Program-made: the position numbers and the translations under genes
Source of the DNA: Minicystis rosea
Lineage (GTDB): Bacteria > Myxococcota_A > Polyangia > Polyangiales > Polyangiaceae
Assembly: GCA_001931535.1 (NCBI GenBank)
Contig: CP016211.1
Span: forward strand, 5,563,573 to 5,627,572
Direction of reading: 5' to 3'
Length of the DNA: 64,000 nt
The notes under the pieces: model-generated
Database searches by the model: none
What the model was told of the DNA's origin: nothing
What the model saw: only the letters and a program-made list of their open reading frames with translations
Part shown: positions 22,783 through 30,978 of the stretch, in pieces
How the letters are laid out: each line of letters begins with the position of its first letter
Position numbering within the stretch: position 1 is the stretch's first letter

Positions 22783-24774
22783 GTGCTGGCGAAGCGCACG
22801 ACCATGGCGCGAGCATTGGTTGGACATGCGCTGGTCGTCGTGTTGGTCATCGCTGTGACAGCAGCGGGGGTGCATTGGCGGGGCGACGTTCACGAGCGCT
22901 GGTCGCTCGCGGGGATCGGCGTCGTCGTGATCGTGGCCGCGGTGCTCGGCGGTGAGGGCCCTGCCCTCTTGGCCACGGTGCTCGGCGCGCTGGCTTTCGA
23001 GCTCTTCCTGCTCGCGCCGACACGCGCGCCCGCGTCGACGGGCAACGTCGATCACGGTCATTGGGCGCTCTTCATCGTGACGGGCACGCTCGTGAGCGTG
23101 GTGGCCAGCTTGAGGCGGCGCTTGCAGGAGCAATCCGCGTCCGAGCGCGATCGCGTCGCCGCGTTGGAGCGCGAGCGCGCACGGGCGGTCGCGGACGCCG
23201 AGCGCGCCCTCCTTGCAGAGGAGCGGCGCTTCCGGGCCGTCTTCGCGGCCCAGCTCGCGCCGCTCGCCATCGCGCGCAGCGACGGTCCCGTGCTGGAGGC
23301 GAACGACGCCTGGCTCCGCCTCGTGGGCCGCACGCGGGAAGAGATCGCCCGCGGCGCCGTCACCTGGCGCGAAATCACGCCGCCCGAGTGGTACGGGGTG
23401 ACGGTGGACAGCATCCTCTCGATGGCCAAGCTCGGGCGCTTCGGTCCGATCGAGAAGGAGTACGTGCGCCCCAACGGCCGGCGCGTCCCCGTGCTGGTGT
23501 GCGGCGCGCGCATGGCAGGCGAGGCGGACACCGATCTCGTGTGCGCCATCGATCTGACCGATCAAAAGCGCCTGGAACGTGCACTCCACGCGCACGAGGC
23601 CCACCTCGACTCCGAGCGCGCCGCGCGCACGGAGCTCGAGCGCGTCGGGCGCGCCAAAGACGAGTTCGTCGCCATGCTCTCCCACGAGCTCCGCACGCCC
23701 CTCAACGCCGTCCTCGGATTCGCTGCCCTCGCGCGCAGACCTGGCCAATCCCAGCAGCAGCTCGAAAAGGCCCTCGCCGTCGTCGAACGAAATGGAAGGC
23801 TCCTCGCCCAGATCATCGCCGACCTCTTCGACGTCAGTCGCATCGTCTCCGGAAAGCTCCACGTCGAGCGGGGGCCCATCGATCTCCCAGCCACCATCGA
23901 CGTTGCCCTCGAAAGCATGCGCGCCGCCGCGGAGGCCAAAGGCATCACCCTCCGCACCGCCGTCACCGACGTCGGCGCCGTCGTCCTCGGCGACGCCACG
24001 CGTTTGCAGCAGGTCGTGTTGAACCTGCTCTCCAATGCCATCAAGTTCACGCCCCGAGGCGGCCGCGTCGAGATCGCGCTCGCGCGCCGAGGCGCCGCGA
24101 TCGAGCTCGTCGTGAGCGACGATGGGCAAGGGATCGAGCCTGAATTCCTGCCTTTCGTCTTCGATCGGTTTCGTCAGGCCGAGGCCTCCATGACGCGACA
24201 GCATGGGGGGCTCGGCATCGGGCTCGCCATCGTCAAGCACTTGGTCGAGCTGCACGGCGGCAACGTCCACGCCGAGAGCGAAGGCCCGGGGCGCGGCGCG
24301 CGATTCGTCGTCACGCTGCCTCCTCATTCCGGGCTGGCGTCGAGCGCGACGGGGCCTGCGGCGACGGCGGCCAACCTGTTGGGCGCGCGAATCTTGGTGG
24401 TCGATGACGAGCCCGACGCCCAAGAGCTCGTCAAACGTTTGCTCGAAGAGCAGGGCGCCCGGGTGGTGACGGCCTCCTCGGCGACCGAAGCGCTCGACAT
24501 GCTCTCGGAGACACCGATCGATGCAGTGGTGAGCGACATCGGGATGCCGGGCATGGATGGTTACGAAATGATTCGCCGCGTGCGCGCCGGCTCCGCTGCA
24601 CATACCGTCCCCGCCGTCGCGCTCACCGCCTATGCGAGGCCGGAGGACCGCGCCCGCGCCCTCGACGCCGGCTACCAAGCCCACGTCACCAAACCCGTCG
24701 AGCCCGCCGAAATGCTGGCAACGGTCGCCCACGTCATCGAGCACACGGCCGAGATGCGCGCCCACATGGCGTGA
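22783..24774 (+). CDS. Hybrid sensor histidine kinase (membrane sensor-PAS-HisKA-HATPase-REC)
   Basis: This 663-residue kinase begins at the GTG at 22783, seven bases after a G7 ribosome site; ATGs at 22759 and 22804 are alternatives. The N-terminus has four hydrophobic segments of the DUF4118 type (VVIVAAVLGGEGPALLATVL). One PAS domain (about 145-265) follows, then HisKA with His301, an ATPase domain and a receiver with Asp585 in VVSDIGMPGMDGYE. The HisKA-ATPase block (23604-24320) is 99% identical in DNA to that of the kinase at 17624, and the receiver is also very close. The sensor and PAS parts differ. This points to a duplicated kinase that changed its input while its output core was kept or re-copied. 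Confidence 0.9.
   Translation: MLAKRTTMARALVGHALVVVLVIAVTAAGVHWRGDVHERWSLAGIGVVVIVAAVLGGEGPALLATVLGALAFELFLLAPTRAPASTGNVDHGHWALFIVTGTLVSVVASLRRRLQEQSASERDRVAALERERARAVADAERALLAEERRFRAVFAAQLAPLAIARSDGPVLEANDAWLRLVGRTREEIARGAVTWREITPPEWYGVTVDSILSMAKLGRFGPIEKEYVRPNGRRVPVLVCGARMAGEADTDLVCAIDLTDQKRLERALHAHEAHLDSERAARTELERVGRAKDEFVAMLSHELRTPLNAVLGFAALARRPGQSQQQLEKALAVVERNGRLLAQIIADLFDVSRIVSGKLHVERGPIDLPATIDVALESMRAAAEAKGITLRTAVTDVGAVVLGDATRLQQVVLNLLSNAIKFTPRGGRVEIALARRGAAIELVVSDDGQGIEPEFLPFVFDRFRQAEASMTRQHGGLGIGLAIVKHLVELHGGNVHAESEGPGRGARFVVTLPPHSGLASSATGPAATAANLLGARILVVDDEPDAQELVKRLLEEQGARVVTASSATEALDMLSETPIDAVVSDIGMPGMDGYEMIRRVRAGSAAHTVPAVALTAYARPEDRARALDAGYQAHVTKPVEPAEMLATVAHVIEHTAEMRAHMA
23604..24320. 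repeat. 717-bp block nearly identical to 18829-19545 (copy 2)
   Basis: This is the second copy, offset by exactly 4,775 bp and in the same orientation. The receiver-coding DNA after it is also highly similar, but is interrupted by a diverged linker (about 24,321-24,384) and a diverged segment near 24,470-24,525. Confidence 0.92.
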
Positions 24775-24988
24775 TCGTCGCGCGGCCGCGGAGAGTGGCA
24801 GTCTTCACGGCCCACGATAAGCGTGCTCCAGAATCGGTGAGAGCATGAGGGGCGCATGCGCGGCAACGGAGAGTTTTCAGAATGGCAATCACAACACTTG
24901 GCCACAAAGACACGAATCGAGCCCAACGAGCGAGCCCCCCTGTGGAGCATGGGAGTCTCGGAGGTATGCAAACCAGCTTTGGCGCGGC

Positions 24989-25663
24989 TCAGGAGCGTTG
25001 CATGAAGAACTCGATGGCTTCGCCCATGTCGCTGCGACGGACGACGATGACGAGCGCCATCTCGGCGTGCACGACCGAGGCGCCGCGCGGGGCCTCCATC
25101 GGGCCGCCGTCGGACATGGCGGCGAAGACGCAGGAGCGCGGGAAGGCTGGATCCACCGCGAGATCGGCGATGGTCCGGCCCACGGTGCGCGAGCCTTTGG
25201 GGACGACGAGCTCGATGGCCATCGACTCGCCGTTGCCGAGGATCATCGAGTGACGCACGGCCTCGTGCTCGATGGCGGTGGCCAGCGCGCCGATGAGGAC
25301 GTCGGTCTCCGAGAGGATGCGCTGCACGCCCGCCGCGGCGTAGACGCCTCGATACTCGGTGTCGCGCATGCGCACCATCACGCGGCGCACGCCGGCCGCC
25401 TGCGCGAGCAGCGCGGCCGCGAGGTTGTCGGCGTCGCGGCGGAGCATGGCCACGACCACGTCGGCGCGGGCCACGTCGGCGTCGCGCAACAGGCGGGCGC
25501 TGGTGGCGTCGCCGGTGAGCGCGACCAGGCCATGCCGCTCGAAGGCCCGCCGCGCCGCGGTCTCGTCGCGATCGATGACGGTCACCGCATGACCGCCGGC
25601 GCGGAGGTGCGCGGCCACCGCGATCCCCGCTTCCCCTGCGCCCGCGATGATCACCCGCAGCAT
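24989..25663 (-). CDS. TrkA/RCK-type NAD-binding regulatory subunit
   Basis: The protein has 224 residues from the ATG at 25663 (a GTG one codon earlier is possible). An N-terminal Rossmann fold MLRVIIAGAGEAGIAVAAHL has the GxGxxG site and an acidic end of strand 2 (VIDRD), so it binds NAD(H). A C-terminal RCK_C-like half follows (MAIELVVPKGSRTVGRTIADL). These are the gating subunits of K+ channels, Trk uptake and some CPA antiporters. The ATG overlaps the TGA of the upstream antiporter gene by one base (TGATG), so synthesis is coupled and the two very probably form one transport system. It is not fused to the transporter, as it is in KefB/C. Confidence 0.86.
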   Translation of the reverse strand: MLRVIIAGAGEAGIAVAAHLRAGGHAVTVIDRDETAARRAFERHGLVALTGDATSARLLRDADVARADVVVAMLRRDADNLAAALLAQAAGVRRVMVRMRDTEYRGVYAAAGVQRILSETDVLIGALATAIEHEAVRHSMILGNGESMAIELVVPKGSRTVGRTIADLAVDPAFPRSCVFAAMSDGGPMEAPRGASVVHAEMALVIVVRRSDMGEAIEFFMQRS

Positions 25664-27192
25664 CACGGCTCCTCTTCTTCTTCACGCTCGAGCGCGATGA
25701 GGGACCGATCGATCTCGGCGACGCGCGCCTCCGCCGCCTCGGCGTCCACGATGCCGCGGCGCGCGGCGTCGAGGATGGCGGCCTTCTGCGCGGAGAGGAC
25801 CGCGCGATCGACCACCTCGTCGCGCGCGGCTTCGCCCGTGGGGCCGCGCAGGATCTCCTCGGCGTCGATCACCTGGCGCTGCATCTCGGCGCGGCGCTCC
25901 GCGTGATCTTTGCGTGAGACGAGGCCCGCGGCGAACAGCTCCTCGAGCTCGGCGAGGCCGCGCCGCGCCGCGACCAACGTGACCTTGGCGCCGTCGATGG
26001 CCACGTCCGCCGAGGGCTCGGCCACCCGGAGCGCGCGCAGGAGCCGCGCGAAGGGGAGCGCCTGCATCACCAGCGTGGCGAAGGTGACGCCGAAGACGAT
26101 GGTGACGAGGCGATCTCGGTACGGGAGGCTCGCGGGCAGCGCGAGCACCGCGGCCATGGAGAGGGCGCCCTTGATGTTGCCGAGGACCATCACGTGCTGC
26201 CAGCGCATGGGCACGCGCTCGCGCGAGAGCACGCGGAGGATCGCGGAGCATCCGTACACCGCTACCGCGCGCCCGGCGTGCAGCGAAAAGAGCGCGAGGA
26301 CGATGGCCTGGATCTCGGCGACGAGCGAGCGCGTGTCGATCTGCATGCCGACGAGGAGGAAGAGGACGACGTTGAGCCCGAAGCCCGCGATCTCCCAGAA
26401 GCCTTGGAGCGCGAGCACGCGCCCGGGCTCGAGGTGACGGCGGGCCGCGCCGCCGACGACGATGCCGGCAACGACGACGGAGATCACCGGCGAGGCGTGG
26501 ACGCGATCGGCGATCAGCGAGGTCGCGAAGACGAGCACCGTGGAAGCGAGGATGGCGGTGAGATGATCCGGCGTGCCGCGAAGGAGCATGGCGCCCAGCG
26601 CGCCGAGCGCGAGGCCCACCGCCACGCCGCCGAGCACGGCCACGACGAACGCATGCGCCGCCTGGAACGCGTGGAAATGCCCGCTCGCGGCGACGGCGGC
26701 CGTCATGCTCACGAGCACGAGCGCGGTCCCGTCGTTGAAGAGGCTCTCCCCTTCCATGATCGCGGCGAGCCGATGGGGCACGCGCACGCTGCGAAAGGCG
26801 AGCAGGACGCTCACGGTGTCGGTGATCGAGAGCAGCGCGCCGAGGAGCATCGCCACCGAGAACGGCAGCTCGAGGGCCAGCGTGGCGATGGCCGCGGTGC
26901 CGAGGAGCGAGATGACGACGCCGGGCACCGCCAGCGCCCAAATGGGCCGCTGCGCGGCGCGCATGGCATCGGCATCGGCGAAGAGCGCGCCCTCGAAGAC
27001 CAGCACCGGCAGGAACACGAGGAGGACGATCTGCGGATCGAGCGGTGTCTTCGGGAGCACGTCGGCGAGCACGAGGAGCAGCCCGACGATGACGAGCGCG
27101 GCGTTGTAAGGCACGAGCGCGCGCTTGGCGCCGATGGCCGCGAGCGAGCCGACGGCGAGGACGACGAGGAGGCGCTCGAGCTGCCCGCGCAT
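25663..27192 (-). CDS. Cation:proton antiporter (CPA1 / NhaP-type)
   Basis: This 509-residue protein starts at the ATG at 27192; the frame is open for 30 more codons that look non-coding. It has about twelve hydrophobic segments. Landmarks are LPVLVFEGALFADADAM, the ion-site region LGALLSITDTVSVLLAF and EGESLFNDGTALVLVSM, which match the NhaP/CPA1 Na+(K+)/H+ exchangers. A charged cytosolic tail of about 110 residues (ELEELFAAGLVSRKDHAERR to the Glu-rich end) follows the membrane domain. The gene is translationally coupled to the RCK-type gene. It probably exchanges Na+ or K+ for H+ in pH or ion homeostasis, gated by the nucleotide-binding partner. It is divergent from hisC, with 125 bp between starts. 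Confidence 0.88.
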   Translation of the reverse strand: MRGQLERLLVVLAVGSLAAIGAKRALVPYNAALVIVGLLLVLADVLPKTPLDPQIVLLVFLPVLVFEGALFADADAMRAAQRPIWALAVPGVVISLLGTAAIATLALELPFSVAMLLGALLSITDTVSVLLAFRSVRVPHRLAAIMEGESLFNDGTALVLVSMTAAVAASGHFHAFQAAHAFVVAVLGGVAVGLALGALGAMLLRGTPDHLTAILASTVLVFATSLIADRVHASPVISVVVAGIVVGGAARRHLEPGRVLALQGFWEIAGFGLNVVLFLLVGMQIDTRSLVAEIQAIVLALFSLHAGRAVAVYGCSAILRVLSRERVPMRWQHVMVLGNIKGALSMAAVLALPASLPYRDRLVTIVFGVTFATLVMQALPFARLLRALRVAEPSADVAIDGAKVTLVAARRGLAELEELFAAGLVSRKDHAERRAEMQRQVIDAEEILRGPTGEAARDEVVDRAVLSAQKAAILDAARRGIVDAEAAEARVAEIDRSLIALEREEEEEP

Positions 27193-27317
27193 CGAAGCGA
27201 TCGTCGAGCGCCGGCCCGCCTTCGTCGACCGCCTCCCCTCGCCGAGCGACCGCGGTGAGGCGGCCTCCGCCGATCGGGCCACGCATCCTCCGGGCTTTTG
27301 CTACCATCCGCGACCTC

Positions 27318-28406
27318 ATGTCCGAGAGCCGCTTCGCGCCGCTTCTGCGCACCGATCTCGCCGAGCTCCACTCCTACGAGCCTCGGCCCGGCACGTTCGC
27401 GGTCCGCCTCGATGCGAACGAGTCCCCTCCCCTGCTCTCTCCCGAGGCCGCCGCCGAGCTCGCCCGGGCCATGGTGCCGGAGAGCTACAACCGCTATCCG
27501 GACGCGCGCACCACCGCGCTCCGCGAGGCCATCGCCGAGCACGCCGGCGCGTCGCCCGACGAGATCTTGGTCGGCACCGGATCGGACGAGGTGATCGCGC
27601 TGCTCCTCACGGCGTTGGATCGCCCGCAGGGGAAGAACCCGGCGCCCACCCTCCTCGTGCCCACGCCGACCTTCGTGATGTACCGCCAGAGCGCGCGGGC
27701 GCGCGGCTTCAAGGTGGTGGAGGTGCCGCTCGACGCCACGTGGGATCTCGAGGTCTCGAGCATGCGCACGGCCATCGAGATCATGCGGCCGAACGTGATC
27801 TTCATCGCCACGCCCAACAACCCGACGAGCCGCCTCGTCTCGCTCGACCGGCTCGAGGCCGTGATCACCGCGGCGCCCGACGCGCTCGTGATCGTCGACG
27901 AGGCCTACGTCGATTTCGCATCACGCACACAGATCGATCTGCGCAAGAAGCACCCGAACGTGGCCGTGTTGCGGACGCTCTCGAAGATCGGGTTCGCCGC
28001 GCTGCGCGTGGGCTGGCTCATCGCTCCGGCCGAGCTCGTGCGCGAGCTCGACAAGGTGCGGCAGCCCTACAACGTGCCCGTGCCTTCGCAGCGCGGCGCG
28101 ACCTTCGTGCTGCGCGAGCTTCGAGACGAGATGGCCCGCATGCGCGCAGAGGTGATCGCCGAGCGGGCGCGCCTCGCCGAAGGCCTCGAGAAGCTCGGCT
28201 TCGCGGTGACGCCGAGCGACGCCAACTTCCTCTGGACCGAAGCGCCGCGCCCGGCGAACGAGCTCGTGGAGGCGCTCGCCGCGCGCGGCGTCCTCGTGAA
28301 GGGCTACGGCGCTTCGGGTGGCCGGCTCCTCCGCCGCATGCGCATCACGGTGGGCTTGCCGGCGGAGAACGATCGGCTGCTGTACGAGATCGCCCAGTGC
28401 ACCTAA
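27318..28406 (+). CDS. hisC: Histidinol-phosphate aminotransferase
   Basis: This 362-residue class II PLP aminotransferase starts at the ATG at 27318. The N-terminus has VRLDANESPP and YNRYPD, typical of HisC. Cofactor-site motifs are TPNNPTS, VDEAYVDF and RTLSKIGFAALRVGW, with the Schiff-base lysine at about K223. It transfers the amino group of glutamate to imidazole-acetol phosphate in histidine synthesis; some homologues also accept aromatic amino acids. No other his gene is nearby. The following lipoprotein gene overlaps its last codons by 10 bp. Confidence in the family is high; specificity for histidine is inferred. Confidence 0.9.
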   Translation: MSESRFAPLLRTDLAELHSYEPRPGTFAVRLDANESPPLLSPEAAAELARAMVPESYNRYPDARTTALREAIAEHAGASPDEILVGTGSDEVIALLLTALDRPQGKNPAPTLLVPTPTFVMYRQSARARGFKVVEVPLDATWDLEVSSMRTAIEIMRPNVIFIATPNNPTSRLVSLDRLEAVITAAPDALVIVDEAYVDFASRTQIDLRKKHPNVAVLRTLSKIGFAALRVGWLIAPAELVRELDKVRQPYNVPVPSQRGATFVLRELRDEMARMRAEVIAERARLAEGLEKLGFAVTPSDANFLWTEAPRPANELVEALAARGVLVKGYGASGGRLLRRMRITVGLPAENDRLLYEIAQCT

Positions 28407-29512
28407 CCCGTTCGGTCGTCGCGCTGATCGCCGCGGTCGTGCTCGCGGGCTGCGGTGAGCCGGTCGTGGTGCGCGTCGTCGACGGGCGAGCCGTGCCGGG
28501 CCGCTTCATCTCGGAGTATGCGTATGCGCTCTACGGTCGCGGCGCCGAGGCCGAGGCGCATGGCGATCTCGCGGGTGCGGTGCGCGCCTTCGCGCTCGCC
28601 GCCGAAGCCGATCCCGAGAGCCCCGAGATCTGGACGCGCCTCGGCTCCATCCGTTGCCGGGTCGCGCCTGCGGATGCGCCTCTCCCCGCGGATGCACAGG
28701 CCGACTTCGCGCGCGCCGAGCAGATCGACGCGGCCTTCGGTCCCTTGTGGCGCGAGCGCGCGCGCTGCGCCCTCACGCACGGCGCCGCCGCCGAAGCGCT
28801 CGCCGCTGCAGAGCGCGCCGTGGCGCTCGATCCCGACGACATGACGTCGTCCATCCTGCGCGCCTCTGCGCTGGAGCGCGTCGGTCGCGTGGAAGAAGCG
28901 CGCCTCGTGCTGCGCGCGCTCACCGTGCGTCGCTCGGGATCTTCCGAGCCGTGGCGCGCGCTCCTCGATCTCGCGAACCGCACGGGCGACACCGCGCTCG
29001 CGCGCGAAGCCTCTCCGCACGTGACGCCGGATCGCGCGACACCGTCGCAGAACGCAACACCCGCCACGGCGCGCTTCGCCGCCGTCGACGCCGCCCTCCT
29101 CGCCGATGATCTCGCGGGCGCGCGCCGCCTCGCACACCGCGCGAAGCTCTCGTGGTCGGAGCTCGCGATCCGCGCCGCAGCGCTGGGCCGCGCCGCGCTC
29201 GCGCGCGCCCAAGCGACGCTGATCCTGGACGCCGATCCCGCGGACGCCACGGCGCGCATCGCGCTCGCGGCGGCCGCCGATCTCGAAGGCAACGGGGCCG
29301 CGCTCTCCGCATCGATGCGCGCAATCCCTGCGCGCACCACGTCACCGTCGCCCCTCGCGCGTCTGCTCTTCGCCGAGACGCTCGCGCGTCGCAGCGGCCT
29401 GGACGCCGCACGCGCATGGCTCGGCCCCGCTTGGGAAACAGCCATTTCCAGCGACGATCCGCTCGTGCTCGCGGCCGCGCAGCGCATGCGCACGCGTATG
29501 TCGGCTCACTGA
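28397..29512 (+). CDS. TPR-repeat lipoprotein
   Basis: This 371-residue protein starts at the GTG at 28397, inside the last codons of hisC, so it is co-translated with it. The signal peptide VHLTRSVVALIAAVVLAGCG has a clean lipobox. At least four TPR-like helix pairs follow: YALYGRGAEAEAHGDLAGAV, ADFARAEQIDAAFGPLWRER, AALALAAAERAVALDPDD-like and ARLVLRALTVR. The second half is Ala/Arg-rich helical repeat. TPR lipoproteins usually scaffold envelope assemblies. The link to hisC is probably positional rather than functional. Its stop is followed at once by the hairpin at 29520-29537. Confidence 0.78.
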   Translation: MHLTRSVVALIAAVVLAGCGEPVVVRVVDGRAVPGRFISEYAYALYGRGAEAEAHGDLAGAVRAFALAAEADPESPEIWTRLGSIRCRVAPADAPLPADAQADFARAEQIDAAFGPLWRERARCALTHGAAAEALAAAERAVALDPDDMTSSILRASALERVGRVEEARLVLRALTVRRSGSSEPWRALLDLANRTGDTALAREASPHVTPDRATPSQNATPATARFAAVDAALLADDLAGARRLAHRAKLSWSELAIRAAALGRAALARAQATLILDADPADATARIALAAAADLEGNGAALSASMRAIPARTTSPSPLARLLFAETLARRSGLDAARAWLGPAWETAISSDDPLVLAAAQRMRTRMSAH

Positions 29513-29545
29513 TCACGATGGGGCCGCAAGCGGCCCCAAGCCCCG
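29513..29545 (+). terminator. Hairpin after TPR lipoprotein gene, shared with 46293-46330
   Basis: The stem is GGGGCCGC-AA-GCGGCCCC (29520-29537), preceded by TCACGAT directly after the stop and followed by AAGCCCCG. The same arrangement, GATCACGATGGGGCCGC then GCGGCCCCAA-CCCCG, occurs after the stop of the large lipoprotein gene at 46331. No T-tract follows. Confidence 0.6.
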
Positions 29546-29622
29546 GGCCGGACTTGATCACGAACGGGCCGCGCGCCGAGCGAGGTCGACGATGCATGCG
29601 CCGCCGCGTAGAGTGCGCCCCA

Positions 29623-30563
29623 ATGCTTTCTCGCAGCGTTTTCCTTTGGCTGGTTCCATCGCTCGCCGGATCCCTCATGCTCGCTGCCGGCTGCGCCACC
29701 GGCGGTGATTTCGGTGTCGGCGGCGGCGGCAACGGCGGCAGCCCTCTCACTGGTTCGAGCAGCACGACGACGAGCGGCGGCGGCGCCCCCACCACGACCT
29801 CATCGAGCGGCAGCAGCACGACCACGTCGAGCAGCACGACGACGAGCAGCTCGTCCGCATCGAGCACCGCTTCGTCGAGCTCGTCATCGTCGAGCAGCGC
29901 CTCGTCGAGCTCGTCCGCATCGAGTAGCTCGTCGTCGAGCAGCAGCTCGTCTTCGAGCAGCAGCTCGTCGTCGAGCAGCAGCAGCTCGTCTTCGAGCAGC
30001 TCCTCCAGCGGCGGGACCTGTAGCCTCGCGCATCTCGTGATCAGCGAGGTGCGCAGCCGCGGGCCGGGCGGCGCCAGCGACGACTTCGTCGAGCTCTACA
30101 ACCCGACGAGCTCCCCCGTGACGCTCGACAACACCTGGAAGATCGAGGGCCGGAGCAACACCGCCGCCGCCTACAACAGCCGCTGGGCGGGCACCGGCAA
30201 GGTCATCCCGGCGTACGGTCACTTCCTCATCGCCAACACCGCGTACACGGGGACGACCGCCCCGACGAGAACCTCTCCTCCGGCATCACCGACGCCACGA
30301 GCCTCCGCCTCGTGCACTCCGGCACGACCGTGGATGCGTTCTGCTACGGAGATACCGCCGCCACGCAGGCCGCCTTCATCGGCGACTCCAGCTACTCGTG
30401 CGAAGGCCAGCCCGCGAGCAACCCGAACGGCGGCGATACCAGCATGGAGCGCAAGCCCGGTGGAGCGGGCGGCAACTGCGTCGACACCAACGACAACGCC
30501 TCCGACTTCGCCACGGCGATGCCCTCCACGCCCCAAAACGCCGCGAGCGCACCGACGCCGTAG
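29623..30563 (+). pseudogene. Lamin-tail-domain lipoprotein with polyserine linker, frameshifted
   Basis: The gene starts at the ATG at 29623. The signal peptide MLSRSVFLWLVPSLAGSLML ends in the lipobox LAAGC. A Gly/Thr/Ser linker leads to a polyserine tract (about 29,870-30,010). A lamin-tail domain then starts HLVISEVRSRGPGGASDDFV and continues ELYNPTSSPVTLDNTWKIEG. At the four C at 30260-30263 the frame slips. One added base yields DENLSSGITDATSLRLVHSG and the rest of the domain, including CVDTNDNASDFATA, to the TAG at 30561. In the uncorrected frame the product turns into Pro/Arg/Ser nonsense. A sequencing indel or a recent mutation is likely. It resembles in outline the two paralogues at 53-57 kb but has a lipobox and no sorting tail. 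Confidence 0.72.
29865..30010. repeat. Polyserine-coding low-complexity tract (AGC/TCG codons)
   Basis: The tract alternates AGC and TCG/TCC serine codons, giving many overlapping copies of GTCGTCGAGCAGCAG-like sequence. Because AGCTCG is nearly self-complementary with CGAGCT, both strands are open and the DNA can fold on itself. Confidence 0.85.
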
Positions 30564-30583
30564 TCGTCTTCTGCGACGATCCT

Positions 30584-30611
30584 TTTCGTGTCATTCATAG
30601 ATGACGCGAAA
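30584..30611 (+). terminator. Hairpin after the lamin-tail lipoprotein gene
   Basis: The arms TTTCGTGTCAT (30584-30594) and ATGACGCGAAA (30601-30611) pair over 11 bp with one G-U in RNA, around a 6-base loop. It lies 20 bp after the stop, a plausible factor-assisted terminator or 3'-end stem. Confidence 0.55.
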
Positions 30612-30978
30612 TGAATCGTGCGCCCCCCACCGCGAAACGAGCCGCGATCGGGATCGACTGCGGCTCGCTTCGTCCTGGAAAGCGCAGCGGGAGGGCGATG
30701 GGGCAACGGAAGCTTCAGACGGAGAGACGAGATCCATCATCGCGCGCGTCGTGTCGTGGACCGCGAGGACGTGCCCCGACGTGGACACCAGACGGCGGGT
30801 CGGGTAGCTCACGCTCGACCCTGACGGGGAGCGCTGCGATCACGCACGGATCCTCCCTGGGTGAACCACGGATGGGCGTCCGGTCCGGCCGGAGGAGAGG
30901 CCCCTTCGACACGCTGCCTCTTGGCCATCCGCCTCCGGTGGAGTTACCTATGCGCGAGCTCGGGATGGAGATGCGGAC
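30612..30978. other. Intergenic upstream of the Ser/Thr kinase, no gene recognised
   Basis: These 367 bp contain open frames only of the Arg-rich shadow type. The last 15 bases hold a GGATGGAGATG purine string that serves as ribosome site for the GTG at 30979. Confidence 0.45.

Noticed and set aside
22414-24765. Minus-strand open frame continuing from the PAS-GAF kinase to 24,765
   Set aside because: It is antisense to the second hybrid kinase; its translation is Asp/Glu/Arg/Val-rich shadow sequence without motifs, and PAS homology begins only after the ATG at 22413.
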